From SXOA01 sp046593355 (GTDB lineage: Bacteria > Planctomycetota > Planctomycetia > Pirellulales > Pirellulaceae): 64,000 bases of DNA. The notes below the pieces were generated by a model. The model was not told where the DNA came from. It saw nothing but the letters and a program-made list of their open reading frames with translations, and did not search any database. Location: positions 62,001 through 126,000 of the forward strand of contig JBKJNY010000044.1 of assembly GCA_046593355.1 (NCBI GenBank). Reading direction: 5' to 3'. Both the position numbers and the translations under genes were made by a program. This document shows positions 17,023 to 25,694 of this stretch, piece by piece. The stretch's first letter is position 1. Each line of letters opens with the position of its first letter.

Positions 17023-18834
17023 ATGCTCACCGACGCTCCCCTCCGTTCCTCCGTTGACGCTCTTTGGGACAAGCTCTGGTCCGGCGGGCTCTCCAATCCG
17101 CTTGATGCCATCGAGCAGCTTTCGTTCTTGCTCTTCCTCAAGCGGCTCGATGAGCGGGAGGAGGACAACGAGCGGGCCGCCAAGCTCCGCGGCAAGAAGT
17201 TCACGCCGGTCTTTCCCGACGCCAGGCTCCGCTGGTCCCACTGGACCCAGTTGCCCGCCGACAAAGCCCTGAAGCACATCAAGGAAACCGTCTTCCCCTT
17301 CATCAAGACGCTGGGGGGTGCGGGGGGCTCTTTCGCCAGTCAGATGGAGAATGCCGAGTTCAAGCTGAACAAGCCGAGCCTGCTCATCGAAGCTTGCAAG
17401 GCGATTGACGCCATGCAGATTTCCGCCCAGAACCAGGACGTGCAAGGGGACCTCTACGAGTACCTGCTCAGCAAGCTCAACACGGCCGGCACCAATGGCC
17501 AGTTCCGCACCCCGCGGCACATTATCCGCATGATGGTCAAGATGCGCGATCCCCGCCCCGGCGAGCGGGTCTGCGACCCAGCCGCCGGCACCTGCGGGTT
17601 CCTGGTGAATGCCTGGCAACACTTGCAAGAAACCCATACCGACCCCCGCGACCTGACCTACGACGAAGAGGGGTATCCGCACGGCTTCACCGGCACCAAG
17701 CTCAGCAAGGAAGAATGGGAGTTCAGCCAGACCAAGGCCCTCACCGGCTATGATTCCGATTCCGGCATGACCATGCTCCGGATCGGCAGCATGAACCTGA
17801 TGCTGCACGGCATCAGCACGCCGAATTATCGGTACACGGATACGCTGTCGAAGGCTTTTCAGGAGGAGAAAGCCTACGACGTGGTTCTCGCCAATCCGCC
17901 GTTCAAAGGGGCCATCGATGCCTCCGACGTGAACCCGACATTGCCCACCAAGTGCAAGAAAACCGAAATCCTCTTTCTCCATCTCTTCCTCCGCCTCTTG
18001 GAAAATGGAGGCCGAGCCGCGGTCATCGTTCCCGACGGGGTCCTGTTCGGGTCGTCGAATGCCCATGTCGATGCTCGTAAGAAGCTGATTGAAGAGAACC
18101 GCCTCGATGGGGTCGTTTCGATGCCGTCCGGCGTCTTCCGTCCTTATGCCGGCGTCTCCACGGCCATCCTCTTGTTCACGAAGGGGGGGACGACCGACAA
18201 AATCTGGTTCTACGACATGGAGCACGATGGCTATTCGCTGGACGACAAGCGGAATAAGGTCGCGGAGAACGACATTCCCGATCTCCTCGACTGCTGGCAG
18301 CATCGGAAGGAGGCCAAGTTCCAGCAGAAGCGGTCCCAGCGCCTGGCCGACCTGCAAAAGCAGATCGCCCCGCTCAAAGCCGACCGCCTGGAGCACCACG
18401 CCATCATCCACCGCCTCCAATTCGAAGAAGCCATCGCCCCCGCTGGACCCGTTGGAGTCCCGCCTTCAGGCGGCTCTTTTTCCGCTTCCAAAAAGCAAAG
18501 ACCGGCTAAAGCCGGGACTCCAACGGCCCGCGAGGCTCGCGAGCAGGCCGAAGCGGAGTTGGCCGAATTGCAATCCCGCATCACGCCGCTGCAAACGGAG
18601 ATCAACCAGCTCACCCGCCAGTTCTGGGTGACCAAGGACCAGGCGAAAGCCAACAAATACGACCTCTCCGCCAGCCGCTACCGGCAGGTGGAGCAGGACG
18701 AGGAGTTTTACGAACGGCCGAATGTCACTCTGGAACGGCTGCGGCAGCTTGAGGCACACGCCACCCGCGAAGTCGCCGCTTTAGAGAAGAATGTTGCCCC
18801 AGCCACTCCCTATAAAGGTACAATAACCGCATGA
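17023..18834 (+). CDS. hsdM: Type I DNA methyltransferase subunit HsdM
   Basis: This 603-residue protein has the HsdM N-terminal helical domain, the SAM-binding motif CDPAAGTCGFLVNAW and the catalytic NPPF motif (VVLANPPFKGAIDAS), so it is an N6-adenine methyltransferase. A long coiled-coil C-terminal region follows. A palindromic repeat at 18451-18526 inserts about 25 residues in frame (around residue 477, GVPPSGGSF to PAKAGTPTAR). The C-terminus ends in an unusual tail (PATPYKGTITA) whose last codons overlap the start of the DUF433 gene. The usual HsdM tail recurs further on as a remnant at 19371-19539. Confidence 0.94.
   Translation: MLTDAPLRSSVDALWDKLWSGGLSNPLDAIEQLSFLLFLKRLDEREEDNERAAKLRGKKFTPVFPDARLRWSHWTQLPADKALKHIKETVFPFIKTLGGAGGSFASQMENAEFKLNKPSLLIEACKAIDAMQISAQNQDVQGDLYEYLLSKLNTAGTNGQFRTPRHIIRMMVKMRDPRPGERVCDPAAGTCGFLVNAWQHLQETHTDPRDLTYDEEGYPHGFTGTKLSKEEWEFSQTKALTGYDSDSGMTMLRIGSMNLMLHGISTPNYRYTDTLSKAFQEEKAYDVVLANPPFKGAIDASDVNPTLPTKCKKTEILFLHLFLRLLENGGRAAVIVPDGVLFGSSNAHVDARKKLIEENRLDGVVSMPSGVFRPYAGVSTAILLFTKGGTTDKIWFYDMEHDGYSLDDKRNKVAENDIPDLLDCWQHRKEAKFQQKRSQRLADLQKQIAPLKADRLEHHAIIHRLQFEEAIAPAGPVGVPPSGGSFSASKKQRPAKAGTPTAREAREQAEAELAELQSRITPLQTEINQLTRQFWVTKDQAKANKYDLSASRYRQVEQDEEFYERPNVTLERLRQLEAHATREVAALEKNVAPATPYKGTITA
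18451..18526. repeat. Palindromic element inserted in frame in hsdM
   Basis: GTTGGAGTCCCGCCTTCAGG opens the element and CCGGCTAAAGCCGGGACTCC nearly closes it; both ends carry the complementary GTTGGAGTCCC/GGGACTCCAAC. The same element occurs at the end of hsdS (20721-20809), and single arms occur at 63338-63360 and 63519-63541. Confidence 0.85.
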
Positions 18835-19046
18835 ACAAGAGCTCCGTCTTTCATTCCGATCCGGAGATTCTAGGCGGCACCGTGGTCTTCAAGGGTACGC
18901 GCGTCCCGCTCCAGAATCTGATCGACTACCTCGAAGGCGGCTACACGCTCGATGAATTCCTCGACGATTTCCCGTCCGTGACCCGGGAGCTGGCGATCCA
19001 GGGGTTGGAAGAAGCCCGCCATCTTCTGACCGAGACCGCGGCGTGA
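18831..19046 (+). CDS. DUF433 antitoxin
   Basis: This 71-residue protein matches the DUF433 family: it begins with DPEILGGTVVFKGTRVPLQN, then LIDYLEGGYTLDEFLDDFPSV. DUF433 proteins are small winged-helix antitoxins paired with DUF5615 nuclease-like toxins. The start ATG overlaps the stop of hsdM (ATGA). A possible promoter within the hsdM end (TTGCCC at 18794 and TACAAT at 18819) could give independent expression. The next gene overlaps by four bases, as usual for such pairs. Confidence 0.9.
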   Translation: MNKSSVFHSDPEILGGTVVFKGTRVPLQNLIDYLEGGYTLDEFLDDFPSVTRELAIQGLEEARHLLTETAA

Positions 19047-19357
19047 AGATCCTGCTCGATGAATGTCTCCCCATGCGGCTGGCCAAGTCGCTCCCCGGAC
19101 ATGACGTGCGAACGGTCCGCCAGATGAACTGGCTGGGCCTCAGCAACGGCCGACTCCTCGATGTCGCCGCCGACTTTGATCTCTTCATCACCGTGGATAA
19201 GAGCCTCGTGAAACAGCAACAACTCGCCGGGCGAAGGCTGGCCGTGATCGTTTTGCGCGTCCGATCCAACAAGATCGAAGACATTTCGCCGCTTTTGCCG
19301 CAGGTGCTGACGCTCCTCGCGGACTTGAAACCGGGTACGGTGACGGTTGTGTCATGA
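19043..19357 (+). CDS. DUF5615 PIN-like toxin
   Basis: This 104-residue protein starts at a GTG overlapping the antitoxin stop. It begins MKILLDECLPMRLAKSLPGH and later has ADFDLFITVDKSLVKQQ, the conserved acidic positions of the PIN-like DUF5615 family (predicted RNase). The pair with DUF433 is a common type II toxin-antitoxin arrangement. It lies between hsdM and hsdS, where it may stabilise the restriction system. Activity is inferred from family. Confidence 0.88.
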   Translation: MKILLDECLPMRLAKSLPGHDVRTVRQMNWLGLSNGRLLDVAADFDLFITVDKSLVKQQQLAGRRLAVIVLRVRSNKIEDISPLLPQVLTLLADLKPGTVTVVS

Positions 19358-19370
19358 GGCCAGCGAACGT

Positions 19371-19539
19371 ATCGAGACACGACCTCTCCGCCAGCCGCTA
19401 CCGGCAGGTGGAGCAGGACGAGGAGTATTACGAACAGCCGCACGTCACGCTGGACCGGCTGCGGCAATTGGAAGCGGTGGCGACGAGTGATGTGGAGGCA
19501 CTAGAAGGCATGCTCGCGCGGTGGAAGACCAATGAGTGA
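19371..19539 (+). pseudogene. Remnant of the hsdM 3' end (duplicated tail)
   Basis: The frame reads HDLSASRYRQVEQDEEYYEQ and then LDRLRQLEAVATSDVEALEG, which copies the C-terminus of HsdM (YDLSASRYRQVEQDEEFYER). The first 46 bases, 19381-19426, are identical to 18661-18706 and the rest diverges. The end overlaps the hsdS start (ATGAGTGA), the normal junction of an hsdM-hsdS operon. It therefore looks like the original hsdM end, left behind when the toxin-antitoxin pair and a second hsdM tail entered. Confidence 0.8.
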
Positions 19540-20740
19540 ATGGGGACGAATTCCGTTTGAGGAGGTCGCACCCAGCCGACTCGGCAAGATGCTGGATGGC
19601 AAGAAGCAGACCGGCAAACACGCACGTCCGTATCTCCGCAATGAAAACGTGCAGTGGGGGCGATTCGATCTCACCGACGTTTCAACGATGGACTTTGATG
19701 AGAGCGACCGAGAGGAGTTCTTGTTAAATCAAGGTGACCTCATCATTTGCGAGGGAGGCGAACCCGGGCGCTGCGCAATTTGGCGGGGAGAGCTGAAAGA
19801 ATGCTACTTTCAGAAAGCGCTGCATCGAGCCCGGCCCATCTCGTCGATGGCGATTCCCGAGTACCTCTTGTACCTTTTCTGGTGGCTCGCGGGTTCCGGC
19901 GGTCTTAATGACTATATCACGAGCGCAACTATTGCGCACCTGACTGGTGAGAAACTAAAGCAACTGCCAATTCCAGTCCCTCCTCTCGCCGAACAGCGGC
20001 GGATCGCGGAGCGATTGGAGCAGGCGGACCGGCTGCGCCGCACCCGCCGCTACGCCCTCGAACTCAGCGACACCTTCCTCCCCGCTGCCTTCGTCCAACT
20101 CTTCGGTAAATCACGTTCCGAATCCGTTGCATGGCCGAAAGTAGAACTTGTCGAACTTTGCGACAAAGAGGACGACGTGCGTTGCGGTCCATTTGGAACT
20201 CAACTTAACAAAAGCGAATTCCGGACTTTCGGGATCCCTCTCTGGGGAATAAAGCACGTCAATGCGGCGTTCGGGATAAAAACCCGCGAATTTTTAACGG
20301 GAACCAAAGCCGACGAATTGGATGAGTATTCACTTCTGCCTGGTGACTTGGTTATGACCCGCAAAGGCACTGTGGGCAATTGCGCTCTCTATCCAGCGCA
20401 CTTCCCTCGCGGCATTATGCACTCGGATTTGCTCAGAATTCGCCTTAAGCCGGGAACCTGTTCTCCCCTATTCCTCACGCACCAACTCCACAATAGCCGT
20501 GACATAGAACGACAAATCGAAATGATCAGCGGCGGAGCCATTATGGCTGGCATCAATGTCGGAATGCTAAAATCGATAGAGATTCAGCTTCCACCGCTCG
20601 CGCTCCAGCAGAAGTTCGCGGCCCTCGTGGAGCGCGTGGAGCGGCTGCGGGCGGTGCAGCGGGAGTCGCTCCGCCAGGCCGAGCACCTCTTCGCCTCCCT
20701 CCTCGCGCAGGAGTTCCGCCCGTTGGAGTCCCGCCTTTAG
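19532..20740 (+). CDS. hsdS: Type I specificity subunit HsdS
   Basis: This 402-residue protein has two target-recognition domains separated by conserved helices, the usual HsdS layout. The first ends with LKQLPIPVPPLAEQRRIAERLEQADRL in pieces (PPLAEQRRIAERL) and the second with IEIQLPPLALQQKFAALVERVERLR. It sets the DNA sequence that HsdM methylates and HsdR restricts. The recognition sequence cannot be read by eye. The last residues (PLESRL) and the stop codon come from a palindromic repeat that begins at 20721, so the natural C-terminus may have been altered. Confidence 0.93.
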   Translation: MSEWGRIPFEEVAPSRLGKMLDGKKQTGKHARPYLRNENVQWGRFDLTDVSTMDFDESDREEFLLNQGDLIICEGGEPGRCAIWRGELKECYFQKALHRARPISSMAIPEYLLYLFWWLAGSGGLNDYITSATIAHLTGEKLKQLPIPVPPLAEQRRIAERLEQADRLRRTRRYALELSDTFLPAAFVQLFGKSRSESVAWPKVELVELCDKEDDVRCGPFGTQLNKSEFRTFGIPLWGIKHVNAAFGIKTREFLTGTKADELDEYSLLPGDLVMTRKGTVGNCALYPAHFPRGIMHSDLLRIRLKPGTCSPLFLTHQLHNSRDIERQIEMISGGAIMAGINVGMLKSIEIQLPPLALQQKFAALVERVERLRAVQRESLRQAEHLFASLLAQEFRPLESRL

Positions 20741-20809
20741 GCGGCTCCTTTGCTGGAGTCCCGCCTTTAGGCGGAATCTGAAGACCGGCTAAAGCCGGGA
20801 CTCCAACGG
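20721..20809. repeat. Palindromic element overlapping the hsdS stop codon
   Basis: CGTTGGAGTCCCGCCTTTAG at 20721 supplies the TAG stop of hsdS. A second copy of the arm follows at 20752-20774, and the opposite arm CCGGCTAAAGCCGGGACTCC begins at 20785. It is the same family as the element inside hsdM. Confidence 0.85.
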
Positions 20810-20922
20810 TGGCAGCTCGCGAGCGGGCACTGCGATCTGGTTTGCAAACCGCGCTCCGCCGAGGCGAGCTCGGCGGGGGCGAAACCAGAAAAGAAATTCC
20901 AGGAATTCTGGCGGCTGGAGAC

Positions 20923-20952
20923 TTGACAGTGCCAACTATACGGATGTATAAT
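20923..20952 (+). promoter_or_regulatory. Perfect sigma-70 consensus promoter with an operator-like dyad
   Basis: TTGACA at 20923-20928 and TATAAT at 20947-20952 are separated by 18 bases. The dyad TATAC, GGAT, GTATA (20937-20950) overlaps the -10 box, as expected for a repressor site. No recognised gene starts close behind; the cyclase gene starts 340 bp downstream. Confidence 0.65.
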
Positions 20953-21011
20953 TAGCAAAGTTGGCGGACAAGTCGGCAAGTGTCGTTGCGGTATATTTCA
21001 GGAGAAGTGCC

Positions 21012-21185
21012 ATGATAGCGCTGGAAAAATCGAGAAAATGGCCCCGTTGTCCTACGGTAAAATGCGTGCCTTCGCGGAGCAAAAGGCGTCTAATGGCCCC
21101 CCAGGAGAAGTGGTTGTCTCTGGACACGTTTGTTGGCGGCGAAGAGGGGGACTGTTGTTTTACCCAGGGGGGTTATTTTTTGTAA
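21012..21185 (+). CDS. Possible small protein behind the consensus promoter
   Basis: The 57-codon frame starts at an ATG with AGGAG seven bases upstream and lies 60 bp behind the promoter. The sequence (MIALEKSRKWPRCPTVKC and on) has four cysteines and many basic residues but matches no family I know. Overlapping frames are similarly open, so it may be non-coding RNA or a decayed gene instead. Otherwise the gap 20741-21293 holds only the repeat and this promoter. Confidence 0.3.
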   Translation: MIALEKSRKWPRCPTVKCVPSRSKRRLMAPQEKWLSLDTFVGGEEGDCCFTQGGYFL

Positions 21186-21293
21186 CCTATTGCAGAATCA
21201 GAAGTTGCGAAGATCAGAGCCCGAGGTAAGCCAACACATGTTAAAGGCAGGAGCGGTCGGCATCGATTCCCATCCATGCACTAGAATTGTCCC

Positions 21294-23156
21294 ATGCCCT
21301 TTCAGCTCACCATCTACGACCAGCGCAAGCCCGTCGCCTCGTTCTCGCTCAGCCAGAGCGTGGAAATTGGCCGGCAGGATATGGCCAAGGGGGAACCCGC
21401 GCCGCAGCCGGAGAAGGGGGAGCATGTCGTGCGCGTGGATTTGCCCGACCGGGTGCGGCTGATTATTTCCGGGGCGCTGGAGACGCAGGTTTCGCGGCAG
21501 CATCTGCGGCTGGAGCCCCAAGGAAATGACAAGGTACTGGTGACCAACCTGAGCGCCAACGTGGACCTGAGCCTGGGACCGCATGGGCGGTTGGCGGCGA
21601 AGGAGAGCCGCGTTTGCGATCTGCCGCTGTACTGCGATTTGCAGGTCAAGGCGATTCGTCTGGAAGGGGAGACGCGGCCTACCGACGACTTCAACGTGCA
21701 GACGCTGGCCCAGCCGGCGCTCGCGCCGGGCCGCGTCTCCGGCAGCACCCTGCAACCGATGATGCAATCGCTGGTCGGTTCCGCCGACGATGTCCTCGCC
21801 TGGCTGCAAGGGGCGATGGACGTGCTGCAAAGCGCGGCGTCCTCGCCGGACTATCTCCAGCAGGCAGCGAAATCCGCGGTGCGGCTCATTGATTTGGACG
21901 TGGTCGTGGTCCTCAAGCGCCAGAAAAATGAATGGCAAGAGGGGGCCAGCGAAATCGCTCCTGACTGCACGCTCCCGAAAGCCTGGCGACCGAGTCGCAC
22001 GATGCTGGAGCGGGTGCTGGCGGATAAGCGGACCGTCTTTCATCCACCGCAAGGCGGGCAGGACGCGGTCAGTCGCGGCGAGAGCCTGCAAAGCGTGCGG
22101 TCGCTCGTCGCAGCCCCCATCCTGAGCCGCGAGGGGGAGGTCATCGCGCTGCTCTATGGCGAGCGGCGGAACGAAGGGATCCTCACCCGCTGCGGCACCA
22201 TTGATGAACTGCAGGCCCGCCTCTTCGAGCTGCTCGCTTACGGAGTTGCCGCGGGCCTGGCACGGGCGGAGCAGGAGCGGCAGGTGCTGGCGGAGCGGGT
22301 CCGCTTCGAGCAGTTTTTTACCCCTGAGCTGGCCGGCATGTTGCAGGCCCGCGGCGACGAGATGCTGGCCGCCAAACGCGAGACCATCACCGTCCTGTTC
22401 TGCGACATCAACGGCTTCAGCCGCATTAGCGCGGAAAAGGACCCGCAGATCACCATTGAGTGGCTGCGGGACGTTTTGAGCCTGCTGTCGGACTGCGTAG
22501 CCCAGGAAAGAGGGGTGCTCATTGATTACAGCGGTGACGCATTGGAAGCCATCTGGGGAGCGCCGGAAGTCACGCCGGACCACGCGGTGCGCGCTTGCCG
22601 GGCCGCCCTGAAAATGCGGGAAGGGCTGGCCGAATTCAACACCCGTTGGCAGCCGCGACTGGGGGAGGCGACGGGGATTTCCATCGGCATCAACAGCGGG
22701 CCGGCGCAGGTGGGGAACATCGGTTCGCGGCGGAAGATCAAGTACGGGGCGTTTGGGCCGACGGTGAACCTCGCGGCCCGCGTACAAGGGGCGACCAAGC
22801 TCGTCGGCTGTCCGCTCTTGGTGACGAAAGGGACTGCGGATATGCTCGGCGGTGCTTATCCGCTGCGGCGGCTGTGCACGGCGACGACGGTGAACATCGC
22901 GGAGCCGGTCGATTTCTACGAACTGCCTGCCGCCGCGGATGCCGCCTGGCCGCGGCTCAAGGACCAGTATGAGCAGGCCCTGGCGCTCTTCGAGCAGGCC
23001 CAGTTCCGACAGGCGATGGCCCTGCTCATCCAACTGGCGGGGGACTACCCCACCGACGTGCCGACGATGAACCTGCTGCAGCGAAGCATGGCCCACTTCC
23101 AGAACCCGCCGCAGAAGTTTGATCCGGTGTGGCATTTGAAGGCGAAGACAGCGTAG
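21294..23156 (+). CDS. FHA-GAF class III adenylate/guanylate cyclase
   Basis: This 620-residue protein begins with an FHA-like domain (about 1-115; GRQDM, VSRQHLRLEP), followed by a linker, a GAF domain (about 175-330) and a class III cyclase domain (about 360-545). The metal-binding aspartates are in LFCDINGFSR and YSGDALEAIWG, and GPTVNLAARVQ carries the transition-state Asn and Arg. All core residues are present, so it is probably active; the base specificity is not certain because the usual GD pair reads GP. A TPR-like helical tail ends it. No membrane segment is seen. FHA domains bind phosphothreonine, so kinase control is likely. Confidence 0.9.
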   Translation: MPFQLTIYDQRKPVASFSLSQSVEIGRQDMAKGEPAPQPEKGEHVVRVDLPDRVRLIISGALETQVSRQHLRLEPQGNDKVLVTNLSANVDLSLGPHGRLAAKESRVCDLPLYCDLQVKAIRLEGETRPTDDFNVQTLAQPALAPGRVSGSTLQPMMQSLVGSADDVLAWLQGAMDVLQSAASSPDYLQQAAKSAVRLIDLDVVVVLKRQKNEWQEGASEIAPDCTLPKAWRPSRTMLERVLADKRTVFHPPQGGQDAVSRGESLQSVRSLVAAPILSREGEVIALLYGERRNEGILTRCGTIDELQARLFELLAYGVAAGLARAEQERQVLAERVRFEQFFTPELAGMLQARGDEMLAAKRETITVLFCDINGFSRISAEKDPQITIEWLRDVLSLLSDCVAQERGVLIDYSGDALEAIWGAPEVTPDHAVRACRAALKMREGLAEFNTRWQPRLGEATGISIGINSGPAQVGNIGSRRKIKYGAFGPTVNLAARVQGATKLVGCPLLVTKGTADMLGGAYPLRRLCTATTVNIAEPVDFYELPAAADAAWPRLKDQYEQALALFEQAQFRQAMALLIQLAGDYPTDVPTMNLLQRSMAHFQNPPQKFDPVWHLKAKTA

Positions 23157-23396
23157 TAGGATCGCTTTCCAACAAGTTGACGGTTGGAGGCTCACTTTGG
23201 CCGCGTTGCCAGCAAACGCAATCGCGGAGATCATTTACCTCCATATTTTGCAGGTTGTCCTGGTGGTTCCCAATTGTCTGCCGTCTTTGGCACGCGGCGT
23301 GCAACTCAAGTCGGCGAAATCTCGTTTCATGGGGCATGCGGAGCGCGCCCCTGTTGGCTCTTCAGGACGGAGATGGAAATGGAGAGGGTGCCGACC

Positions 23397-24542
23397 ATGT
23401 CAACTAACCGCGTGTTCATTCTGCTGGGACTGTTCGTTTCAATCCCGGCAACGACGCTGGCACAACTGCGAGTCAATTCTTCCGTGGCGGCGCCGGATCG
23501 AGCAGCCGCATCCGGATCATCCGTCCCTGAATTTCCGCTCGTGGTTCGGATCGACAACTCGGCACTGGATCCATTGCGGGAAAAGGATATTAGCCGGCAG
23601 GGAACCGTCGACCGGATCGTGCTGGGCACGCGAGCGATTGGCACCAGCTGGACGACGGGGGCGATTGACGTGGAGATGATTCCCGATCGGGATGATGCTT
23701 CCTTCACGATTCGCTTTCTGGGGAAAACCCAGACCAAGACCACCGGGTCCAACGGACCGGCTCTCATTTACAGCAGAACCTTTACGGATTTTGAGTGTGC
23801 TCGCCGCGTGGTTTTTGATCCGCGGATCGGGATGGTGGCGGGGCCGTGCGTCAGCAGGGCGCGAACGTCCCTGGTTTACGATGGCTTTGACTCGTCGGGC
23901 GGCCCTTTGGGTCGGCGGCTGGTGGCCCGCGTCGCCCAGAGGCGGGCCGGTGAGTCGTTTGAGCAGGTCCGCGCCATCGCCCTGCGCGACAACGAAGCGG
24001 AAGTTCACCAGGCGTTCGAGAAGCGACTGGATGAGCAACTGGCGGGAATTAACCGGCGGCTGGACGTCGCCCGCTATGTGAACGCTCTGTTTGGGCCGAT
24101 GTCCAAGCCGCGCTTGGCGACGAGGTCCAGCCAGAACAGCATCCTGATCGGCATTGGCAATGAGCAAAGCCCCGAGCGGCTGGTCACCTATCCGCCCCAG
24201 CGGGAGAAGCCCGCGCCCATCGAGGTGTGGGTCCACAGTTCCATGATCGGGCAGCGGCTGGGGGGCCTCGCCGCGATCGTGGAAAAAATCGACGACCGCG
24301 TGCTGCCTTCTGCGGCCCAAATGCAAGTCTTGCAGCTGATGTTCGGTGCCCCGCCGGAAGATCCCACGCAGAAGGTCGAGAACCAGTTTGACGTGGGGTT
24401 CAAGCAGGGCTGGTTTGTGATCGGATTGAAAAACGACTCGGCAACGCCGGCACCGGTGGCGACAGCAGTTACACCTTCTTCCGCTCCGCCCGCGGGCGAA
24501 CCACGTGCGTCACCAAGCCGACCTTCTCCAGACATTCGATGA
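23397..24542 (+). CDS. Secreted protein of unknown function
   Basis: The start at 23397 (MSTNRVFILLGLFVSIPATTLAQ) has GGAGAGGG upstream and gives a clear signal peptide; the longer frame has none. The mature protein of about 360 residues is mostly beta-predicted up to residue 190, with a WTTGAIDVEMIPDRDDASF core and conserved cysteines in FECARRVVFD and AGPCVSRAR. A helical region (EVHQAFEKRLDEQLAGINRR) follows. It resembles conserved planctomycete exported proteins but no function is known to me. Its last 74 bases overlap the end of the desaturase gene on the other strand. Confidence 0.75.
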   Translation: MSTNRVFILLGLFVSIPATTLAQLRVNSSVAAPDRAAASGSSVPEFPLVVRIDNSALDPLREKDISRQGTVDRIVLGTRAIGTSWTTGAIDVEMIPDRDDASFTIRFLGKTQTKTTGSNGPALIYSRTFTDFECARRVVFDPRIGMVAGPCVSRARTSLVYDGFDSSGGPLGRRLVARVAQRRAGESFEQVRAIALRDNEAEVHQAFEKRLDEQLAGINRRLDVARYVNALFGPMSKPRLATRSSQNSILIGIGNEQSPERLVTYPPQREKPAPIEVWVHSSMIGQRLGGLAAIVEKIDDRVLPSAAQMQVLQLMFGAPPEDPTQKVENQFDVGFKQGWFVIGLKNDSATPAPVATAVTPSSAPPAGEPRASPSRPSPDIR

Positions 24543-25467
24543 CGATGAAGATCAGGTCGAATTCCCACCAGCGGTGGCGGGTGTTGGCGGCGGCGGGATC
24601 CTCGTGATGGTTGTTGTGCCAGCCTTCCCCGCTGCTGAGCAAAGCCACCAGCCAGTTGTTGCGGCTGTTGTCCTTCGTCGGATAGTTGCGATAGCCGAAG
24701 ACGTGCGAGAGCGAGTTCACCGACCAGCTGATGTGCCAGACGCAGACCGTCCGCACGATGCAGCCCCAGACCAGCCAGCTCAGGCCGAGTTGCACGCCGG
24801 CCATGACGGTCCCGGAAACGAGATACCCGGCCACGAATCCCGCCAAGTAGTAGAGCAGGGCGTGGACGAGGTAAATCCAGACCGGCAACAGCGAGCGTTG
24901 CAATTTCATATAGAACGGATCGCGGAGGATGTCGCGGGCGTAACGGTCAAACGCGGACGTGTTGCGGACGGCGGAATTATCGACCAGCAGCCAGCCCAGA
25001 TGGCTCCAGAAGAAATTCACGAGCGGGCTGTGGGGGTCTTCTTCGTGGTCGGATTCGTTATGGTGCTGCCGGTGCGTGGCCACCCAGCTCGCGGGTGCGT
25101 CTTCCATGCAGCACAGGGCCACAAACACAAAAAATCGCTCGAGCCACAGGGGGCAACGAAAACCACGATGCGTCAGCAGCCGATGGTAGCAGAGGTTGAT
25201 GCCGATTCCGCCGTAGAAATAAATTCCCGCCCACAGCAAAGCCGCCCCGGACCAACTGAAGAGCCAAGGCACGAACACGAACAGGGCCGCCGCGTGCCCG
25301 ATAAACAGCGGCACGGCATAGCGCCACAGAATCCGCCGCGATACCTGCGCGGGATACGGCAGGCGCCGGCGAGCGCGCGAATTCGCGGGACTGGACATCG
25401 GCTCCGGGCGAGCAATCGGCTCGGGGCGCGCAGCCGGAGAAGGAGCGAGTTCGACGGACAACGACAT
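24469..25467 (-). CDS. Membrane fatty-acid (acyl-CoA type) desaturase
   Basis: The ATG at 25467 (MSLSVELAPSPAA) is used; MSSPANS at 25398 is also possible. The protein has the three histidine boxes of the di-iron stearoyl-CoA desaturase family: HRLLTHR, HRQHH and HNNHH. Four hydrophobic membrane segments surround them (for example HAAALFVFVPWLFSW and PVWIYLVHALLYYLAGFVAG). It inserts a cis double bond into fatty acyl chains, probably to adjust membrane fluidity. No electron donor is adjacent. The 3' end overlaps the convergent secreted-protein gene. Confidence 0.92.
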   Translation of the reverse strand: MSLSVELAPSPAARPEPIARPEPMSSPANSRARRRLPYPAQVSRRILWRYAVPLFIGHAAALFVFVPWLFSWSGAALLWAGIYFYGGIGINLCYHRLLTHRGFRCPLWLERFFVFVALCCMEDAPASWVATHRQHHNESDHEEDPHSPLVNFFWSHLGWLLVDNSAVRNTSAFDRYARDILRDPFYMKLQRSLLPVWIYLVHALLYYLAGFVAGYLVSGTVMAGVQLGLSWLVWGCIVRTVCVWHISWSVNSLSHVFGYRNYPTKDNSRNNWLVALLSSGEGWHNNHHEDPAAANTRHRWWEFDLIFIVIECLEKVGLVTHVVRPRAERKKV

Positions 25468-25694
25468 ACAAGCTTTCGCGAGGGATGCTTGGCAAGTGCG
25501 CCGCAAGCGCCAAAGAGGAAACGCTCGCACCCCTCGCCAAGTAGAAATCATACCAGCCGATGCCGACGAGGCGAGTAAATTCTGTGTTAAACCTGCGGCT
25601 TTTCGGGGAAAGATTCGCCCCCGCTACAAGCCGCGCAAGCTGCGAAAGATTTGCGGGGAGGCGGCTTCAACGCGATACTCAGAATTCACGCCGA

